From: Paracoccus shandongensis
Lineage (GTDB): Bacteria; Pseudomonadota; Alphaproteobacteria; Rhodobacterales; Rhodobacteraceae
Direction of reading: 5' to 3'
DNA length: 64,000 bases
Assembly (NCBI RefSeq): GCF_017315735.1
Contig: NZ_JAFLRK010000003.1
Span: forward strand, 1 to 64,000
Numbering within the stretch: the first letter of the stretch is position 1; each line of letters opens with the position of its first letter. Below the pieces are notes generated by a model. It made no database searches. It was given only the letters and a program-made list of their open reading frames with translations, and had not been told where the DNA came from. A program made the position numbers and the translations under genes. This document shows positions 1 through 9,015 of the stretch, in pieces.

Positions 1-410
1 TCCTGGTGCTGTCCACGGTCACGCATTTCTACACCGTGGGCCACCTGACGGCGCTGACCGCGCTGAAGCAGATCGACGCGGAATTCGAGCCCGTCGCGGC
101 CTCGATGCGCCAGCCCTTCCACCGGGTCTTCGCGCGCGTCACGGTGCCGATCTGCCTGCCCGCGATCCTGGACATCATGATCTATCTGTTCGTGAACGCG
201 ATGACCACGGTGTCGGCGGTGGTGTTCATCTATTCCACGCACACGGCGCTGGCGTCGATCGCGGTGCTGAACATGGACGACGCGGGCGACATCGCCCCGG
301 CGGCGGCGATGGGGATGATGATCTTCTATACCAACATCGCCGCCCGGCTGGTCCACGGGCTGTTGTCGCGCAGGCTGCTGGCCCGCACGCAAGCCTGGCG
401 GGTGCGCTAG
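1..410 (+). CDS. ABC transporter permease, C-terminal part (2-aminoethylphosphonate type)
   Basis: The gene enters from the left edge in frame at base 3 and ends at 410, so only the last ~135 residues are visible. They contain membrane-spanning segments and the tail of a binding-protein-dependent permease. The stretch TTVSAVVFIYS and the end RRTQAW-like RTQAWR resemble the PhnV/2-aminoethylphosphonate-type double permeases of the iron/phosphonate group. It would move substrate across the inner membrane with a periplasmic binding protein and an ATPase that should lie to the left, outside the window. A G+C-rich hairpin follows directly. The substrate is inferred from family resemblance only. 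Confidence 0.75.
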   Translation, partial: LVLSTVTHFYTVGHLTALTALKQIDAEFEPVAASMRQPFHRVFARVTVPICLPAILDIMIYLFVNAMTTVSAVVFIYSTHTALASIAVLNMDDAGDIAPAAAMGMMIFYTNIAARLVHGLLSRRLLARTQAWRVR

Positions 411-425
411 ACGGCGCCCGCCAGG

Positions 426-453
426 GGGGCGGGGCGGCAAGCCTCCCCGCCCC
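426..453 (+). terminator. hairpin after the permease gene
   Basis: GGGGCGGGG at 426-434 pairs perfectly with CCCCGCCCC at 445-453 around a 10-base loop, starting 16 bases after the permease stop. There is no T-run, as is common in high-G+C genomes. It probably ends the transcript coming from the left. Confidence 0.55.
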
Positions 454-539
454 GATCAGCGCCACGGCCACCCACCGGATCACGTCGCCACGCAGAGCCG
501 AAAAGACCCTCGAACTTGCGCCTGCGGGACATCCTTGCT

Positions 540-600
540 CGGCAAACAGCTTCTTCATCTTCGCGTTCTCGTCCTCCAGCGCCTTCAGCCGCCCGTGACC
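540..600 (-). mobile_element. IS3-family OrfA remnant
   Basis: On the minus strand the segment reads RLKALEDENAKMKKLFAEQ. This is the leucine-zipper motif that ends OrfA in IS3-family transposases (usual form RLKALEDENAKLKKLLAEQ). The similarity stops abruptly at about 543: the expected continuation and the whole of OrfB are missing. Only about 20 codons remain, so the element is dead. It sits between the end of the hydroxyproline island (692) and the phosphonate-type transporter and may mark an old insertion or rearrangement point. The rest of 454-691 holds nothing recognised. Confidence 0.6.
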
Positions 601-691
601 AGAACCTCGGTGCCCTTGTCGGTCAGCGCCTCGATGCCGTTGATCGCGTCCGGCGCCCGGCCCGGGGTGGTGGAGTGCGTCAAGGCTCTCC

Positions 692-2383
692 TCAACCCGA
701 TACCTTGGTTTGCAACCACACCGGCAACTCGTCGCTTGCCCGTCCTGTCACCCCTGCCTGAACACATTGCCGCAAGTTTCCGAACCTGATCCTGCAACCG
801 GACAGACCCGGGCCGTAATGGGCGTACTTGCCCGAGTTCGTCATCAGGGCATGCGTTTCAACAGGAAAAACCGGCCGCGAGATGGAACACCAGCAGAGAT
901 CGGGCATGACCTGGACACCCGCCTGCTCCAGCGCCGCCAGGGTTCCTTCCGCGCGGGCCAGCATGATCGTATCCCTGCCGCTTGTCAGGATGGTCGGGAT
1001 CACGACCCGGCGTCCCGCAAGTTCCAGAGCCAGGGCGCGGCATTCGGTCAGTGACGCGTGCGGGCTGCCCAGGGCGACAAGATCGACGTTCCCCGGCCCT
1101 TCGTTCAAGGATCGCCAACCCTGTTCCATGTCGGCCAGGGTGATCCGGCAATGGTCGGCATCTTCCCTGACTTGCCCCGCTTCGGGCGTCACCTGGTCGA
1201 CATGCAGCATCGGCGCGGCCGAGGTGGTGCCGAAGGCCGCGCACAGGGCCTTCAGTTCATCCGTGCCGGAATGTGCGGGTGCCAGCCCCCGAAGGATGGG
1301 GATGCGGTCCGGTGAAAGCTTTCCTGCAAGATAGCCGACCAAAGGCCAGAACGCATCATCGACGCCGGCAGGAAGGTCCATGTCGATGATGCGTCGTGCC
1401 TTGCGGTTCTGGTCCAGATAGACACCGGACAAGGGCGCCCGGCCTGTCACCGCGATGCACAGGTCCAGGAAATCGGGGTGCTTGGCTGTGCGCGCGCCAA
1501 GAACGCTGTTGGCATAGATGACGGCGTTCGATTCCGCCCAGGCGATCGACTCGCCTTTGGCCGGTGCGCTGTCGAGAAGATAGGGCGAGCAGGTGAAGGT
1601 CGGGCGGCAACCCATCCTGACATAGGCATCGGCCAGACGTTGAGCGGGTCGGCCAAAATCGGGGGAAACGCCTTGTCGACGCCAGTTGTCGTGGTCGACC
1701 GAAATGGCGTTCATCGTGGTCGGCACCGTCACTTTCGCCCCCAGCGACGCCATCCGCTGGGCAAAGGTCAGGTTTGCGGGGCTGGCATAGATGCAGCCGT
1801 CGATATGGGCCTGCGTCACGTCCACCAGCCGTTCCGCCCCCTGCTGGCACGCCATGGCGCAGATGATCCGCATCGCCTGCGCGGTGGCGGTGCCGTTCTT
1901 GCCTTCCAGCATTGCGCGATCGCCATCGGTCAGATCCAGCGAGGCCGTGGCAAGCGGGCTGACCTTGATCGACAGAGTGCCTGCGGTGATCCTGTCCTGC
2001 CCGATCCGTGCCGTGCTTTCGCAAGCCAGGGCTTCGATGGCCCGGGGCGACAGCCGCAGCACCGGAAGCGTCTTGCCGAACATTTCGGACGCGATCAGCG
2101 CCCCCAGGGTTGCCACGTCCTCGGGTTCCGAAAAGATCAGCGCCGCCGGGCCCCGCCCGGACAGGACAAGATCCAGAAGGACACCGGACCCCGTGCAGGA
2201 TCCGCGCGTGGACGGCATCATCAGGATGCTTCCGGTGATGACGCTGCCGTGCAGCGGGTGATGAACGTCGATGATCCTTGCCGACGCGGGATCGACGCCG
2301 CCCCAGAAGCTCAGCGCCTCGCTGGACGAAATGACCCGGCCTTCCGCGGTTCCTGGCAGGATGCCCAAGGCGGTCATGGCCAT
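692..2383 (-). CDS. aconitase X family protein, single-chain (putative cis-3-hydroxy-L-proline dehydratase)
   Basis: This 563-residue protein fuses the two parts of aconitase X. An N-terminal swivel domain (about residues 1-115, [11 protein letters not shown] at 57-68) is followed by the large catalytic AcnX domain. AcnX members next to hydroxyproline genes dehydrate cis-3-hydroxy-L-proline to 1-pyrroline-2-carboxylate using a metal cofactor; the LhpD-type reductase at 10717 would then make proline. The ATG at 2383 is preferred because GGAGG lies seven bases upstream and the protein then starts at the usual swivel-domain N-terminus. A GTG at 2437 overlaps the preceding stop codon and would add 18 atypical residues. 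It is the last gene of a minus-strand run. The family is certain; the exact substrate is inferred from context. Confidence 0.85.
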   Translation of the reverse strand: MAMTALGILPGTAEGRVISSSEALSFWGGVDPASARIIDVHHPLHGSVITGSILMMPSTRGSCTGSGVLLDLVLSGRGPAALIFSEPEDVATLGALIASEMFGKTLPVLRLSPRAIEALACESTARIGQDRITAGTLSIKVSPLATASLDLTDGDRAMLEGKNGTATAQAMRIICAMACQQGAERLVDVTQAHIDGCIYASPANLTFAQRMASLGAKVTVPTTMNAISVDHDNWRRQGVSPDFGRPAQRLADAYVRMGCRPTFTCSPYLLDSAPAKGESIAWAESNAVIYANSVLGARTAKHPDFLDLCIAVTGRAPLSGVYLDQNRKARRIIDMDLPAGVDDAFWPLVGYLAGKLSPDRIPILRGLAPAHSGTDELKALCAAFGTTSAAPMLHVDQVTPEAGQVREDADHCRITLADMEQGWRSLNEGPGNVDLVALGSPHASLTECRALALELAGRRVVIPTILTSGRDTIMLARAEGTLAALEQAGVQVMPDLCWCSISRPVFPVETHALMTNSGKYAHYGPGLSGCRIRFGNLRQCVQAGVTGRASDELPVWLQTKVSG

Positions 2384-2433
2384 GAAATCGCCTCCGGTCG
2401 GCTTGCCCCGCCGCAGCGGAAGGCAATCCTTTG

Positions 2434-3474
2434 TCACTGTTTCAGCGTGGGCGTGATGCCCCAGGTGTCGGACAGCATATAGCCTGACTGCCAGGGATCC
2501 TCGGGGTCAAGGAAATAGCTGTGCTGCCCGGTGATCCAGGCCCGGCCGGTGATCTGCGGGATGATCGTGGTCTTTCCGCCGCTTTCCCGGACTTCCAGGA
2601 TCTTGCCGATGAACCGCGACCCGATGATGGATTCATGGATCAGCACATCGCCTTCGGCCATCATGCCGCGCGCCTGCAGCACCGCCATGCGCGCCGATGT
2701 TCCCGTTCCCGTGGGCGAGCGGTCCGACCGGCCGGGCGCGACGATGCAGGTGTTGCGCGTGACCTGCCCCGTGCCCTGGAACGGCATGGCGAACTGCACG
2801 ATGGAAACGCCGCGCACGTTCGGGAAATCGGGGTGGACCACATCGAACTGGTCCCGGGCGGCCTTGCGGATCTTCTCGCCCAGAATGGCCAGATCGCGTG
2901 CCTCGTCGGGGCGAATCTGGAAACCAAGCCTCTGGGCGTCGACGATCCCGAAGAACATGCCGCCATAGGCGATATCCAGGGGAATGGTGCCATGGCCCTC
3001 GACCTCGAGCGGGCCGTCCAGAAGCGCGGCAAATGCCGGGGCGTTGCGGAAGGTGACGGACCGGCACTTGCCGTTCTCGCATTCGGCGGTGATCTCGATC
3101 ACGCCGCCGGGCATGTCCAGCGTGAAGCGCGTGACGGGTTCCTGCATCGGCACCATGCCGGTTTCCAGCAGCACCGTGGCGACGCAGATCGTGTTCGACC
3201 CGGACATGGGCACGTATTCGGTCGGCTCCATGATGATCGCGCCAGCCGCGCAGCCGGGCGTGATCGGCGGCACGATCAGGTTGACGTGGCGGGCCACGGA
3301 TCCGCGCGGTTCGCAGATCAGCAGTTGGCGGATGTGGTCATGATCACGCTCCATCGCGATCATGCGGTCCATCATCGTGGCCCCGGCGGGGGGAAGCACG
3401 CCGCCGATGATGACGTCGCCGATCTCGCCCTCGGCATGGCAGCCGATGACGGAAATGGAAAGACGAGAGCGCAT
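2434..3474 (-). CDS. proline racemase superfamily protein with Ser/Thr active-site pair
   Basis: The 346 residues cover the full two-lobed proline racemase fold. The family's two catalytic positions read Ser91 (MSGSN, normally MCGHG) and Thr255 (SPTGTG, normally SPCGTG). Known pairs are Cys/Cys (racemases and 4-hydroxyproline epimerases), Cys/Thr (trans-3-hydroxy-L-proline dehydratases) and Ser/Cys (mixed activity). Ser/Thr is outside these. Thr at the second position suggests a dehydratase or other non-racemase acting on 3-hydroxyproline or a related imino acid. It ends at the AcnX junction and is preceded by a tautomerase gene 12 bases upstream, so the three are probably co-transcribed. The start is ATG with AAGGA about seven bases before it. 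Confidence 0.75.
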   Translation of the reverse strand: MRSRLSISVIGCHAEGEIGDVIIGGVLPPAGATMMDRMIAMERDHDHIRQLLICEPRGSVARHVNLIVPPITPGCAAGAIIMEPTEYVPMSGSNTICVATVLLETGMVPMQEPVTRFTLDMPGGVIEITAECENGKCRSVTFRNAPAFAALLDGPLEVEGHGTIPLDIAYGGMFFGIVDAQRLGFQIRPDEARDLAILGEKIRKAARDQFDVVHPDFPNVRGVSIVQFAMPFQGTGQVTRNTCIVAPGRSDRSPTGTGTSARMAVLQARGMMAEGDVLIHESIIGSRFIGKILEVRESGGKTTIIPQITGRAWITGQHSYFLDPEDPWQSGYMLSDTWGITPTLKQ

Positions 3475-3486
3475 GGGGAATCCTTG

Positions 3487-3693
3487 TCAATCAATGCGGC
3501 CGTGCGCCGCTGCTGCGGCATGGGACCGTCCCGCGACGAACCAGTCCGCCGGTGGGGTTTCCTGGAAGATGACCGACGTGGCCCCGGGCGCGATGCCCGC
3601 CACATCGGACAGCATCTGCGTGATGCGGCTGGCGATTTCCTGCTTCAGTTCGGGGCTGCGGCCCGGGAACAGCTCGATGCGGACAAGGGGCAT
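3487..3693 (-). CDS. 4-oxalocrotonate tautomerase-like small protein
   Basis: This 68-residue protein begins Met-Pro-Leu-Val, leaving Pro1 as the N-terminal catalytic base after Met removal. Its beta-alpha-beta layout is typical of 4-oxalocrotonate tautomerases, which act as hexamers of about 60-75 residues. The C-terminal tail (AGRSHAAAAAHGRID) is slightly longer than usual. It lies 12 bases before the Ser/Thr proline-racemase-like gene. That suggests it catalyses enamine-imine or keto-enol tautomerisation of an unstable product of the hydroxyproline dehydratases. The role is inferred from position; the family call is firm. The Shine-Dalgarno sequence is weak. Confidence 0.75.
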   Translation of the reverse strand: MPLVRIELFPGRSPELKQEIASRITQMLSDVAGIAPGATSVIFQETPPADWFVAGRSHAAAAAHGRID

Positions 3694-3765
3694 TTTCAGG
3701 CCTGATTGGTGGCGTTCGGGATCGGGGGCATGGGCGTATCGGTCCGCGCGCGGGTCATGGCGCCC

Positions 3766-4770
3766 TCATTTCACGACAAAGCCGTGGGCGAAGGGATCGC
3801 GTTCGGCGTCAATGAAGATCGTGTTCAGCCCCGTCTGGCGCGCCCATCCGGCAATCGAAGGAATGATGGCGGGCCGGTTTGCCACGGTTGCCGCCGCCTC
3901 GACCCGGCCCTTGAAGATGGAACCGATGATGGATTCGTGGTGGAACTCATCGCCCACGGCCAGCTTGCCCCTGGCGGCAAGCTGCGCCATCCGGGCCGAG
4001 GTGCCGGTGCCGCAGGGGCTTCGGTCGATGGCCTTGTCGCCATAGAAGACGGCGTTGCGGGCATGGGCGCCAGGCTGCGTCGGCGCCCCGGTCCAAAGGA
4101 TATGGCTGAGGCCGTTGATCGCGGCATGCTCGGGGTGGACGAAGTCGTATTTTTCGTTCAGCGCCGCGCGCAGCCTGGGCGACCAGCCGATCAGTTCGCC
4201 CGCCGTATGGTCGGCCATGTCGCGGAAATTCTTCTGCGGCTCGACGATGGCATAGAAATTGCCGCCATAGGCCACGTCCACCACGATCTCGCCCAGGCCT
4301 TCGACCTCGGCCGTCAGGCCCTCGGCGTAAAGAAAGCCGGGCACGTTGGTCAGGCGCACCTCCTCGACGAAGCGGCCCTCCTGGCGGTATTCGATGTCGA
4401 CCTTGCCGGCAGGCGTCTCGATGGACAGCCGCCCCGGAGTGCGGGGCGTGATCAGCCCGTTCTCGATCCCCATGGTGATGGTGCCGATGGTGCCGTGGCC
4501 GCACATGGGCAGACAGCCAGAGGTCTCGATATAAAGCACCGCCACGTCGCAGTCGGGCCGCGTGGGGGGATACAGGATCGAGCCCGACATCATGTCATGG
4601 CCGCGCGGCTCGAACATCAGGCCGGTGCGGATCCAGTCGAACTCGCGCAGGAAATGGGCGCGCCTTTCCAGCATGTCCGCGCCTTCCAGGCGCGGGGCGC
4701 CGCCTGCGACAAGGCGGACGGGATTGCCGCAGGTATGGCCGTCGATGCAGGGGAAGATGTATTGGGTCAT
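3766..4770 (-). CDS. lhpA: 4-hydroxyproline 2-epimerase
   Basis: This is a 334-residue member of the proline racemase superfamily with both catalytic cysteines, Cys90 in MCGHG and Cys253 in SPCGTGTSAR. Enzymes of this kind convert trans-4-hydroxy-L-proline to cis-4-hydroxy-D-proline, the first step of 4-hydroxyproline degradation. The ATG at 4770 gives the standard N-terminus (IDGHTCGNPVRLV follows). An upstream extension to 4836 would run into the dehydrogenase gene. The D-hydroxyproline dehydrogenase gene ends two bases upstream, fitting consecutive steps in one operon. Proline racemase activity is a less likely alternative given this neighbourhood. Confidence 0.9.
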   Translation of the reverse strand: MTQYIFPCIDGHTCGNPVRLVAGGAPRLEGADMLERRAHFLREFDWIRTGLMFEPRGHDMMSGSILYPPTRPDCDVAVLYIETSGCLPMCGHGTIGTITMGIENGLITPRTPGRLSIETPAGKVDIEYRQEGRFVEEVRLTNVPGFLYAEGLTAEVEGLGEIVVDVAYGGNFYAIVEPQKNFRDMADHTAGELIGWSPRLRAALNEKYDFVHPEHAAINGLSHILWTGAPTQPGAHARNAVFYGDKAIDRSPCGTGTSARMAQLAARGKLAVGDEFHHESIIGSIFKGRVEAAATVANRPAIIPSIAGWARQTGLNTIFIDAERDPFAHGFVVK

Positions 4771-4771
4771 G

Positions 4772-6001
4772 TCAGCCTCGGAAACGCGCCGGGGAAAACG
4801 GCGCAAGGTCGATGGGGGGCCTGGCCCCGGTCGCAAGGTCGGCCACGATCCGCGCCGTGCCCGCCGATTGCGTCAGGCCCAGATGGCCGTGACCAAAGGC
4901 GCAGATCACGTTCCCATGGCCGGGCAGCGGGCCGATCGCGGGAAGGCTGTCGGGCAGGGATGGACGAAAGCCCATCCACTGCTTGCCGCCGGTGGTCCGA
5001 AGGCCGGGCAGGAAGGACGCAGCCTTCTCCAGCATCGCCTGCGACCGCCTGAAGTTCGGCGGCAGCGTCAGCCCGCCCAGTTCCACCGCGCCGCCGACGC
5101 GGATGCCCGACGAAAGCCTGGTCACGACAAAGCCGTGCCCGCCGAAGGTGACCTGCGTGCGCAGGTCGAAGGCATCGCCCGGCAGCGTGGTGTTGTAGCC
5201 GCGTTCGGTTTCCAGCGGGATCCGCACGCCGAGGGTGCGCGCCAGCCGGTGCGAGAATGCCCCCGCCGCCAGCACGACCCGCCCCTGCAGGGGGCCATGG
5301 CTGGTAATGACGCCGTCACGGGTCAGTTCCGTCGCCTCGGCAATGGTGATCCGTCCGCCATTGGCGCGGAAGCGGTCCGCCAGGGCGACGGTATAGTCGC
5401 GCGGATCGGCGATGGAATACCAGCCGGGGGTGAACGTGCCATGGGTGAAGCGCGGCGCAAGGCCGGGCTGGAGCTGCGCCATCTCCTCGGCGGTCATGTG
5501 CCGGAACGCGATGCCGTGGTCGGCGCGCGCCTGCCAGCCGGGCAAGGAGGCGTCGAATTCCGCCTGCGATTCGTAAACCTGCAGGTTTCCTTCCTTGCGC
5601 AGCATCGGCAGGGTGCCGGTCGCGGCCAGGAAGGGTTCCAGTTCCGTCCGGGACAGGTCCATCAGCGCGGTCTGCGCCGCGGTCGATGCCGCAACCCGCG
5701 ACGGATGGCAGGCCCGCCAGAACCGCAGCATCCAGGGCGCGATCCGCAGCGCATAGGACGGCGGCACCGACAAGGGACCGCAGGGATCCAGCAGCCAGCG
5801 CGGCGCCTTGCGCATGATGCCCGGAGAGGCCAGCGGCAGAATGTCGGTAAAGGCGAAGGCCCCGGCATTGCCGGCCGAGGCCCCGGCGGCAGGGCCTTCG
5901 CGGTCCAGCACGGTCACCGGCAGACCGCGCGCCTGCAACGCCAATGCGGCCGACAGCCCGACGACGCCGGCGCCGATCACGATCATCTCGGACTTGCTCA
6001 T
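4772..6001 (-). CDS. lhpB: FAD-dependent D-hydroxyproline (D-amino acid) dehydrogenase
   Basis: The 409 residues have a DAO/DadA architecture. The N-terminal FAD-binding motif VIGAGVVGLSAALALQ lies near residues 8-23, and the C-terminal part has RPSLPDSLPAIG and GHGHLGLTQSAGTAR, typical of D-amino acid dehydrogenases. The expected reaction is oxidation of cis-4-hydroxy-D-proline to 1-pyrroline-4-hydroxy-2-carboxylate, passing electrons to the respiratory chain. The gene lies between the epimerase (2 bases away) and the ABC ATPase (7 bases away). This is a single-polypeptide type, unlike the multi-subunit hydroxyproline dehydrogenases of some other bacteria. Activity on other D-imino acids cannot be excluded. 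Confidence 0.85.
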   Translation of the reverse strand: MSKSEMIVIGAGVVGLSAALALQARGLPVTVLDREGPAAGASAGNAGAFAFTDILPLASPGIMRKAPRWLLDPCGPLSVPPSYALRIAPWMLRFWRACHPSRVAASTAAQTALMDLSRTELEPFLAATGTLPMLRKEGNLQVYESQAEFDASLPGWQARADHGIAFRHMTAEEMAQLQPGLAPRFTHGTFTPGWYSIADPRDYTVALADRFRANGGRITIAEATELTRDGVITSHGPLQGRVVLAAGAFSHRLARTLGVRIPLETERGYNTTLPGDAFDLRTQVTFGGHGFVVTRLSSGIRVGGAVELGGLTLPPNFRRSQAMLEKAASFLPGLRTTGGKQWMGFRPSLPDSLPAIGPLPGHGNVICAFGHGHLGLTQSAGTARIVADLATGARPPIDLAPFSPARFRG

Positions 6002-6008
6002 GACGCTC

Positions 6009-6731
6009 TCAATGGGTGGCGGACAGGAATTTCTGCAATTCCGGGTTTTGGGGCGCGCCGAACAGCTGTTCCGGCGGGGCGATCTCGGCCATGACGCCCT
6101 TGTGGAAGAAGGCCACGCGGTCCGACACCTCGCGCGCGAACTTCATCTCGTGGGTGACGCAGATCATCGTCATCCCCTCGCGGGCCAGCATCCGCAGCGT
6201 GTCCAGAACCTCGCCGACAAGCTGCGGATCCAGCGCCGATGTCACCTCGTCGAACAGCATGTAGTCGGGCGACATGGCAAGCGCGCGGGCAATGGCCATG
6301 CGCTGCTGCTGCCCGCCCGACAGGCGCGAGGGAAAGACCTTCAGCTTGTCGCCCAGACCCACATGGTTCAACTGCTTGACCGCCTCGGCCTCGGCCTCGG
6401 GCTTCGACCGCTTCAACACCTTGACCTGGGCCAGCATCACGTTTTCCAGCACCGTCAGGTGCGGGAAGGCGTTCCATTGCTGGAACACGATGCCGATCCT
6501 GCGGCGCAGCTTGTTCAGGTCGGTGGCCTTGGCATGGACCTCGGTCCCGTCCACCACGATTCGGCCGGAATCGATTGGCTCCAGGCCGTTGATGCAGGTC
6601 AGAAGCGTCGACTTGCCGGACCCCGACCCGCCGATGATCGTGACAACCTCGCCCTTTCTGACGGTCAGGTCGATACCCTTCAGCACCTCCAGCGCGCCGA
6701 AGGACTTGCGGACGTTTTCGATCTCAATCAT
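6009..6731 (-). CDS. polar amino acid ABC transporter ATP-binding protein
   Basis: This 240-residue ATPase has Walker A GGSGSGKST (about residues 34-42), signature LSGGQQQR, Walker B YMLFDEVTSALD (Val replaces the common Pro after Glu) and the switch His in VTHEM, as in the GlnQ/HisP group. It powers the permeases encoded at 6724-7377 and 7390-8055. The start overlaps the end of the first permease gene by eight bases, so the two are translationally coupled. Context makes hydroxyproline the probable substrate, comparable to the HypMNPQ transporter of rhizobia. Confidence 0.9.
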   Translation of the reverse strand: MIEIENVRKSFGALEVLKGIDLTVRKGEVVTIIGGSGSGKSTLLTCINGLEPIDSGRIVVDGTEVHAKATDLNKLRRRIGIVFQQWNAFPHLTVLENVMLAQVKVLKRSKPEAEAEAVKQLNHVGLGDKLKVFPSRLSGGQQQRMAIARALAMSPDYMLFDEVTSALDPQLVGEVLDTLRMLAREGMTMICVTHEMKFAREVSDRVAFFHKGVMAEIAPPEQLFGAPQNPELQKFLSATH

Positions 6732-7377
6732 TGGACCACCGTTTTTCCAGATAGCCGCCGAACCGGGCCAGCGGAAACGAGATGACGAAGTAGAAGGCCC
6801 CGCAGATCATCAGCAGCAGCAGCGGTTCCTGCAGGCGGGTGATCAGGATCTGGGTCGATTTCAGAAGCTCGGTCACCTGGACGATGTAAACAAGCGCCGA
6901 GTCCTTCATCACGCCAAGCGCCAGCCCGATCCAGGACGGCAGGGCCACGCGCGTGGCAAGGGGCAGCACGATTTCCCGCATGTCCTGGCCCCAGGTCATG
7001 CCCAGCGACCGTGCGGCGCGGCGCGTCGTCGCGGGCACGGCCTCGATGCCGCCGCGCACGATCTCGGCGCAGAACGCGGCCGTGTACAGCGACAGGATGA
7101 TGCAGGCGACCGCAAAGCCCGAGATGTTCAGCCGCAGGATCGTGCCCAGGAAGGCATTGGCAAGAACAAGCTGGATCAACAGCGGGATCGACCGGAAGAT
7201 ATCCAGCACAAAGGTCAGGGGCGCGGCCAAGACCGGCCCCACCTGATAGCGGAAGACGCCGAACAGGATGCCAAGAACGGTTCCGGCAAGCACCGAAACC
7301 AGGGTCACCAGGATCGTCACGCCCGCCCCCTTGGCGAGAAAGGCGAAATCAGCGGCGGTCAGCGCGGTGTCGAACAT
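6724..7377 (-). CDS. polar amino acid ABC transporter permease
   Basis: A 217-residue inner-membrane protein with several hydrophobic segments and the permease-ATPase contact loop (EIVRGGIEAVPATTRRAARSLGMTW, in the EAA position). It belongs to the HisM/GlnP group. It pairs with the second permease 12 bases upstream and overlaps the ATPase gene downstream. Together with the binding protein at 8119-8928 it makes a complete amino-acid importer, most likely for hydroxyproline because it is embedded among the catabolic genes. Confidence 0.9.
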   Translation of the reverse strand: MFDTALTAADFAFLAKGAGVTILVTLVSVLAGTVLGILFGVFRYQVGPVLAAPLTFVLDIFRSIPLLIQLVLANAFLGTILRLNISGFAVACIILSLYTAAFCAEIVRGGIEAVPATTRRAARSLGMTWGQDMREIVLPLATRVALPSWIGLALGVMKDSALVYIVQVTELLKSTQILITRLQEPLLLLMICGAFYFVISFPLARFGGYLEKRWSND

Positions 7378-7389
7378 CGGACAGCCCCT

Positions 7390-8055
7390 TCAGTACCGGA
7401 ACAGGCGGGCGGCGATCAGCCGCGCGCCCAGGGTGATGACCTTGGTGATCAGATAGAAGATCACCGCCGCCAGGGCGAACAGCTCGAAGGTGCGGAAGGT
7501 CAGCGCGTTCAGATCCTGCGTGACACCGTAAAGGTCGCTGTTCATGCCCACCGTGACCCCCAGCGAGGTCATCAGGATCGCCCAGACCATCTGGTTGGTC
7601 ATCGGCAGAAAGGCGATCCGCAGCATCTGCGGCAGCACGATATAACGGAAGGCTCCGCCCTGGCCGAAGCCCAGCGACCGCGCGGCGCGGGTCTGCGTCT
7701 CGGGGATCGCCTTCAGCGCGCCGCGGAAGTTCTCGGTCAGGTAGCCCGCGTTGTTGAAGGTGATCCCCAGAAGGATCGAGGCAAAGGGGCTGAGGTGAAG
7801 GCCGAAGCTGCCCAGGCCGAAATGGGCCATGTAGATCTGGAAAAGCGCGGGGGTGTTGCGCGCGATCTCGACCCAGGTCCGGGCGATGGCGGACAGGAGG
7901 CGGAGGCCCGAAAGGCGGAACATCGTCAGCAGGACTGCAAGCAGGATGCCGATCGCCATGGACAGGATCGCGATCTGCATGGTGACAAGGGCACCATCCA
8001 GCATCTGTGGAAGCCGGGCCAGGGCCTGCTTCCATTGAAAGGTGTAGTTGAACAT
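7390..8055 (-). CDS. polar amino acid ABC transporter permease
   Basis: A 221-residue permease of the HisQ/GlnP group with the EAA-type loop NFRGALKAIPETQTRAARSLGF. It forms a heterodimer with the permease encoded next door. The gene begins 63 bases after the binding-protein gene ends, and a perfect 10-bp hairpin sits in that gap. Confidence 0.9.
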   Translation of the reverse strand: MFNYTFQWKQALARLPQMLDGALVTMQIAILSMAIGILLAVLLTMFRLSGLRLLSAIARTWVEIARNTPALFQIYMAHFGLGSFGLHLSPFASILLGITFNNAGYLTENFRGALKAIPETQTRAARSLGFGQGGAFRYIVLPQMLRIAFLPMTNQMVWAILMTSLGVTVGMNSDLYGVTQDLNALTFRTFELFALAAVIFYLITKVITLGARLIAARLFRY

Positions 8056-8085
8056 GGACCGTCTCGCAGCTGCCGGAAGGCGTCA

Positions 8086-8109
8086 GGGCGGCGCGTCCCC
8101 GCGCCGCCC
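8086..8109 (-). other. intercistronic hairpin after the binding-protein gene
   Basis: GGGCGGCGCG at 8086-8095 pairs perfectly with CGCGCCGCCC at 8100-8109 around a four-base loop. It lies in the 63-base gap between the binding-protein gene and its permease gene. Such hairpins commonly protect the upstream message or cause partial termination, so that binding protein exceeds permease. Confidence 0.6.
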
Positions 8110-8118
8110 CGGCGGTCT

Positions 8119-8928
8119 TCAGCGATAGACGTTGTCGACCGTGAGAGAGGGCAGATCGCCGCCGACCCATTTTTCGTAAAGCTCGGCATAGCGGCCGGTG
8201 CGGACCTGCTGGTTCACGAACAGGTTCAGATAGTTGATCAGGCCGTATTCCTCGCGGTTGGTGAACAGCGCGACATAATCGATGTCGAAGGGCGCGTTGC
8301 CCACGACCGAGATGCCGGGGAAATTGCCGCTCTTGACGTTCGATTGCGCCACGGTCGAGGTGGACACGGTCGCGTCGATCTGCCCCTGGCTCAGCGCCAG
8401 GAAGACATCGGCCTGGGTCTGGTAGGGACGGAAGGTGCCCTCGCCCCATTCGTTGACCTGCTTTTCAAGGGCGATGGCCTCGAAGGTGCCGGCCGTGGCG
8501 CCCACGGTCTTGCCCTTCATCCCCTCGAACGAGGTGATGCCGGACGCGTCATTGGCGGTGACGGCCATCTGGAAGGCGAAATAGGGGATCGACATGCCGA
8601 CCGTCTTGGCCCGCTCCAGGGTGTCCGAGGTCGAGGCCACGCCCACATCCACCCGCCCCGACATCAGCGCGGGGATCCGTTCGGGGAAGGGGGTTTCGAC
8701 GATCTCGGCCGTGACGCCCAGGGCAGCGGCCAGGTCGTTGCAGTAATCGACATCGAACCCGATGGGGTTGTTGCTTTCGTCGCGCATCCCCATCGGGGGG
8801 AAGTCCAGAACGACGGCGCAGCGGAGCGTGCCCGACGCGATGATGTCATCCAGCTTGTCCGCAAGGGACGGCGCGGACATGGCGGCCGTGGCAGCCAGCA
8901 GGGCAACGGCAAGCCCAGTCTTTTTCAT
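8119..8928 (-). CDS. amino acid ABC transporter substrate-binding protein
   Basis: This 269-residue periplasmic protein starts with a signal peptide (MKKTGLAVALLAATAAMSAPSLA, probable cleavage after residue 23). A family-3 extracellular solute-binding domain follows (LRCAVVLDFPPMG, GFDVDYCNDLAAAL, PERIPALMSGRVDVGVAS). The ATG at 8928 is chosen because AGGAGAAGG lies just upstream and the signal peptide follows at once. It is the first gene of the transporter operon. Its promoter region contains a tandem 11-bp repeat at 9016-9037. Hydroxyproline as ligand is inferred from the surrounding genes. Confidence 0.9.
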   Translation of the reverse strand: MKKTGLAVALLAATAAMSAPSLADKLDDIIASGTLRCAVVLDFPPMGMRDESNNPIGFDVDYCNDLAAALGVTAEIVETPFPERIPALMSGRVDVGVASTSDTLERAKTVGMSIPYFAFQMAVTANDASGITSFEGMKGKTVGATAGTFEAIALEKQVNEWGEGTFRPYQTQADVFLALSQGQIDATVSTSTVAQSNVKSGNFPGISVVGNAPFDIDYVALFTNREEYGLINYLNLFVNQQVRTGRYAELYEKWVGGDLPSLTVDNVYR

Positions 8929-9015
8929 GACCTTCTCCTGTTGGTTAGTCCGGCCTTTCCCGGCCGATTCCCACCTGTCACTATTCCCAAAAACCCGCAT
9001 AATGGCAATTTAAAA

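Noticed and set aside
600-690. Possible further transposase fragments next to the IS3 scrap
   Set aside because: Neither strand gave a motif that could be assigned to a transposase family with confidence.
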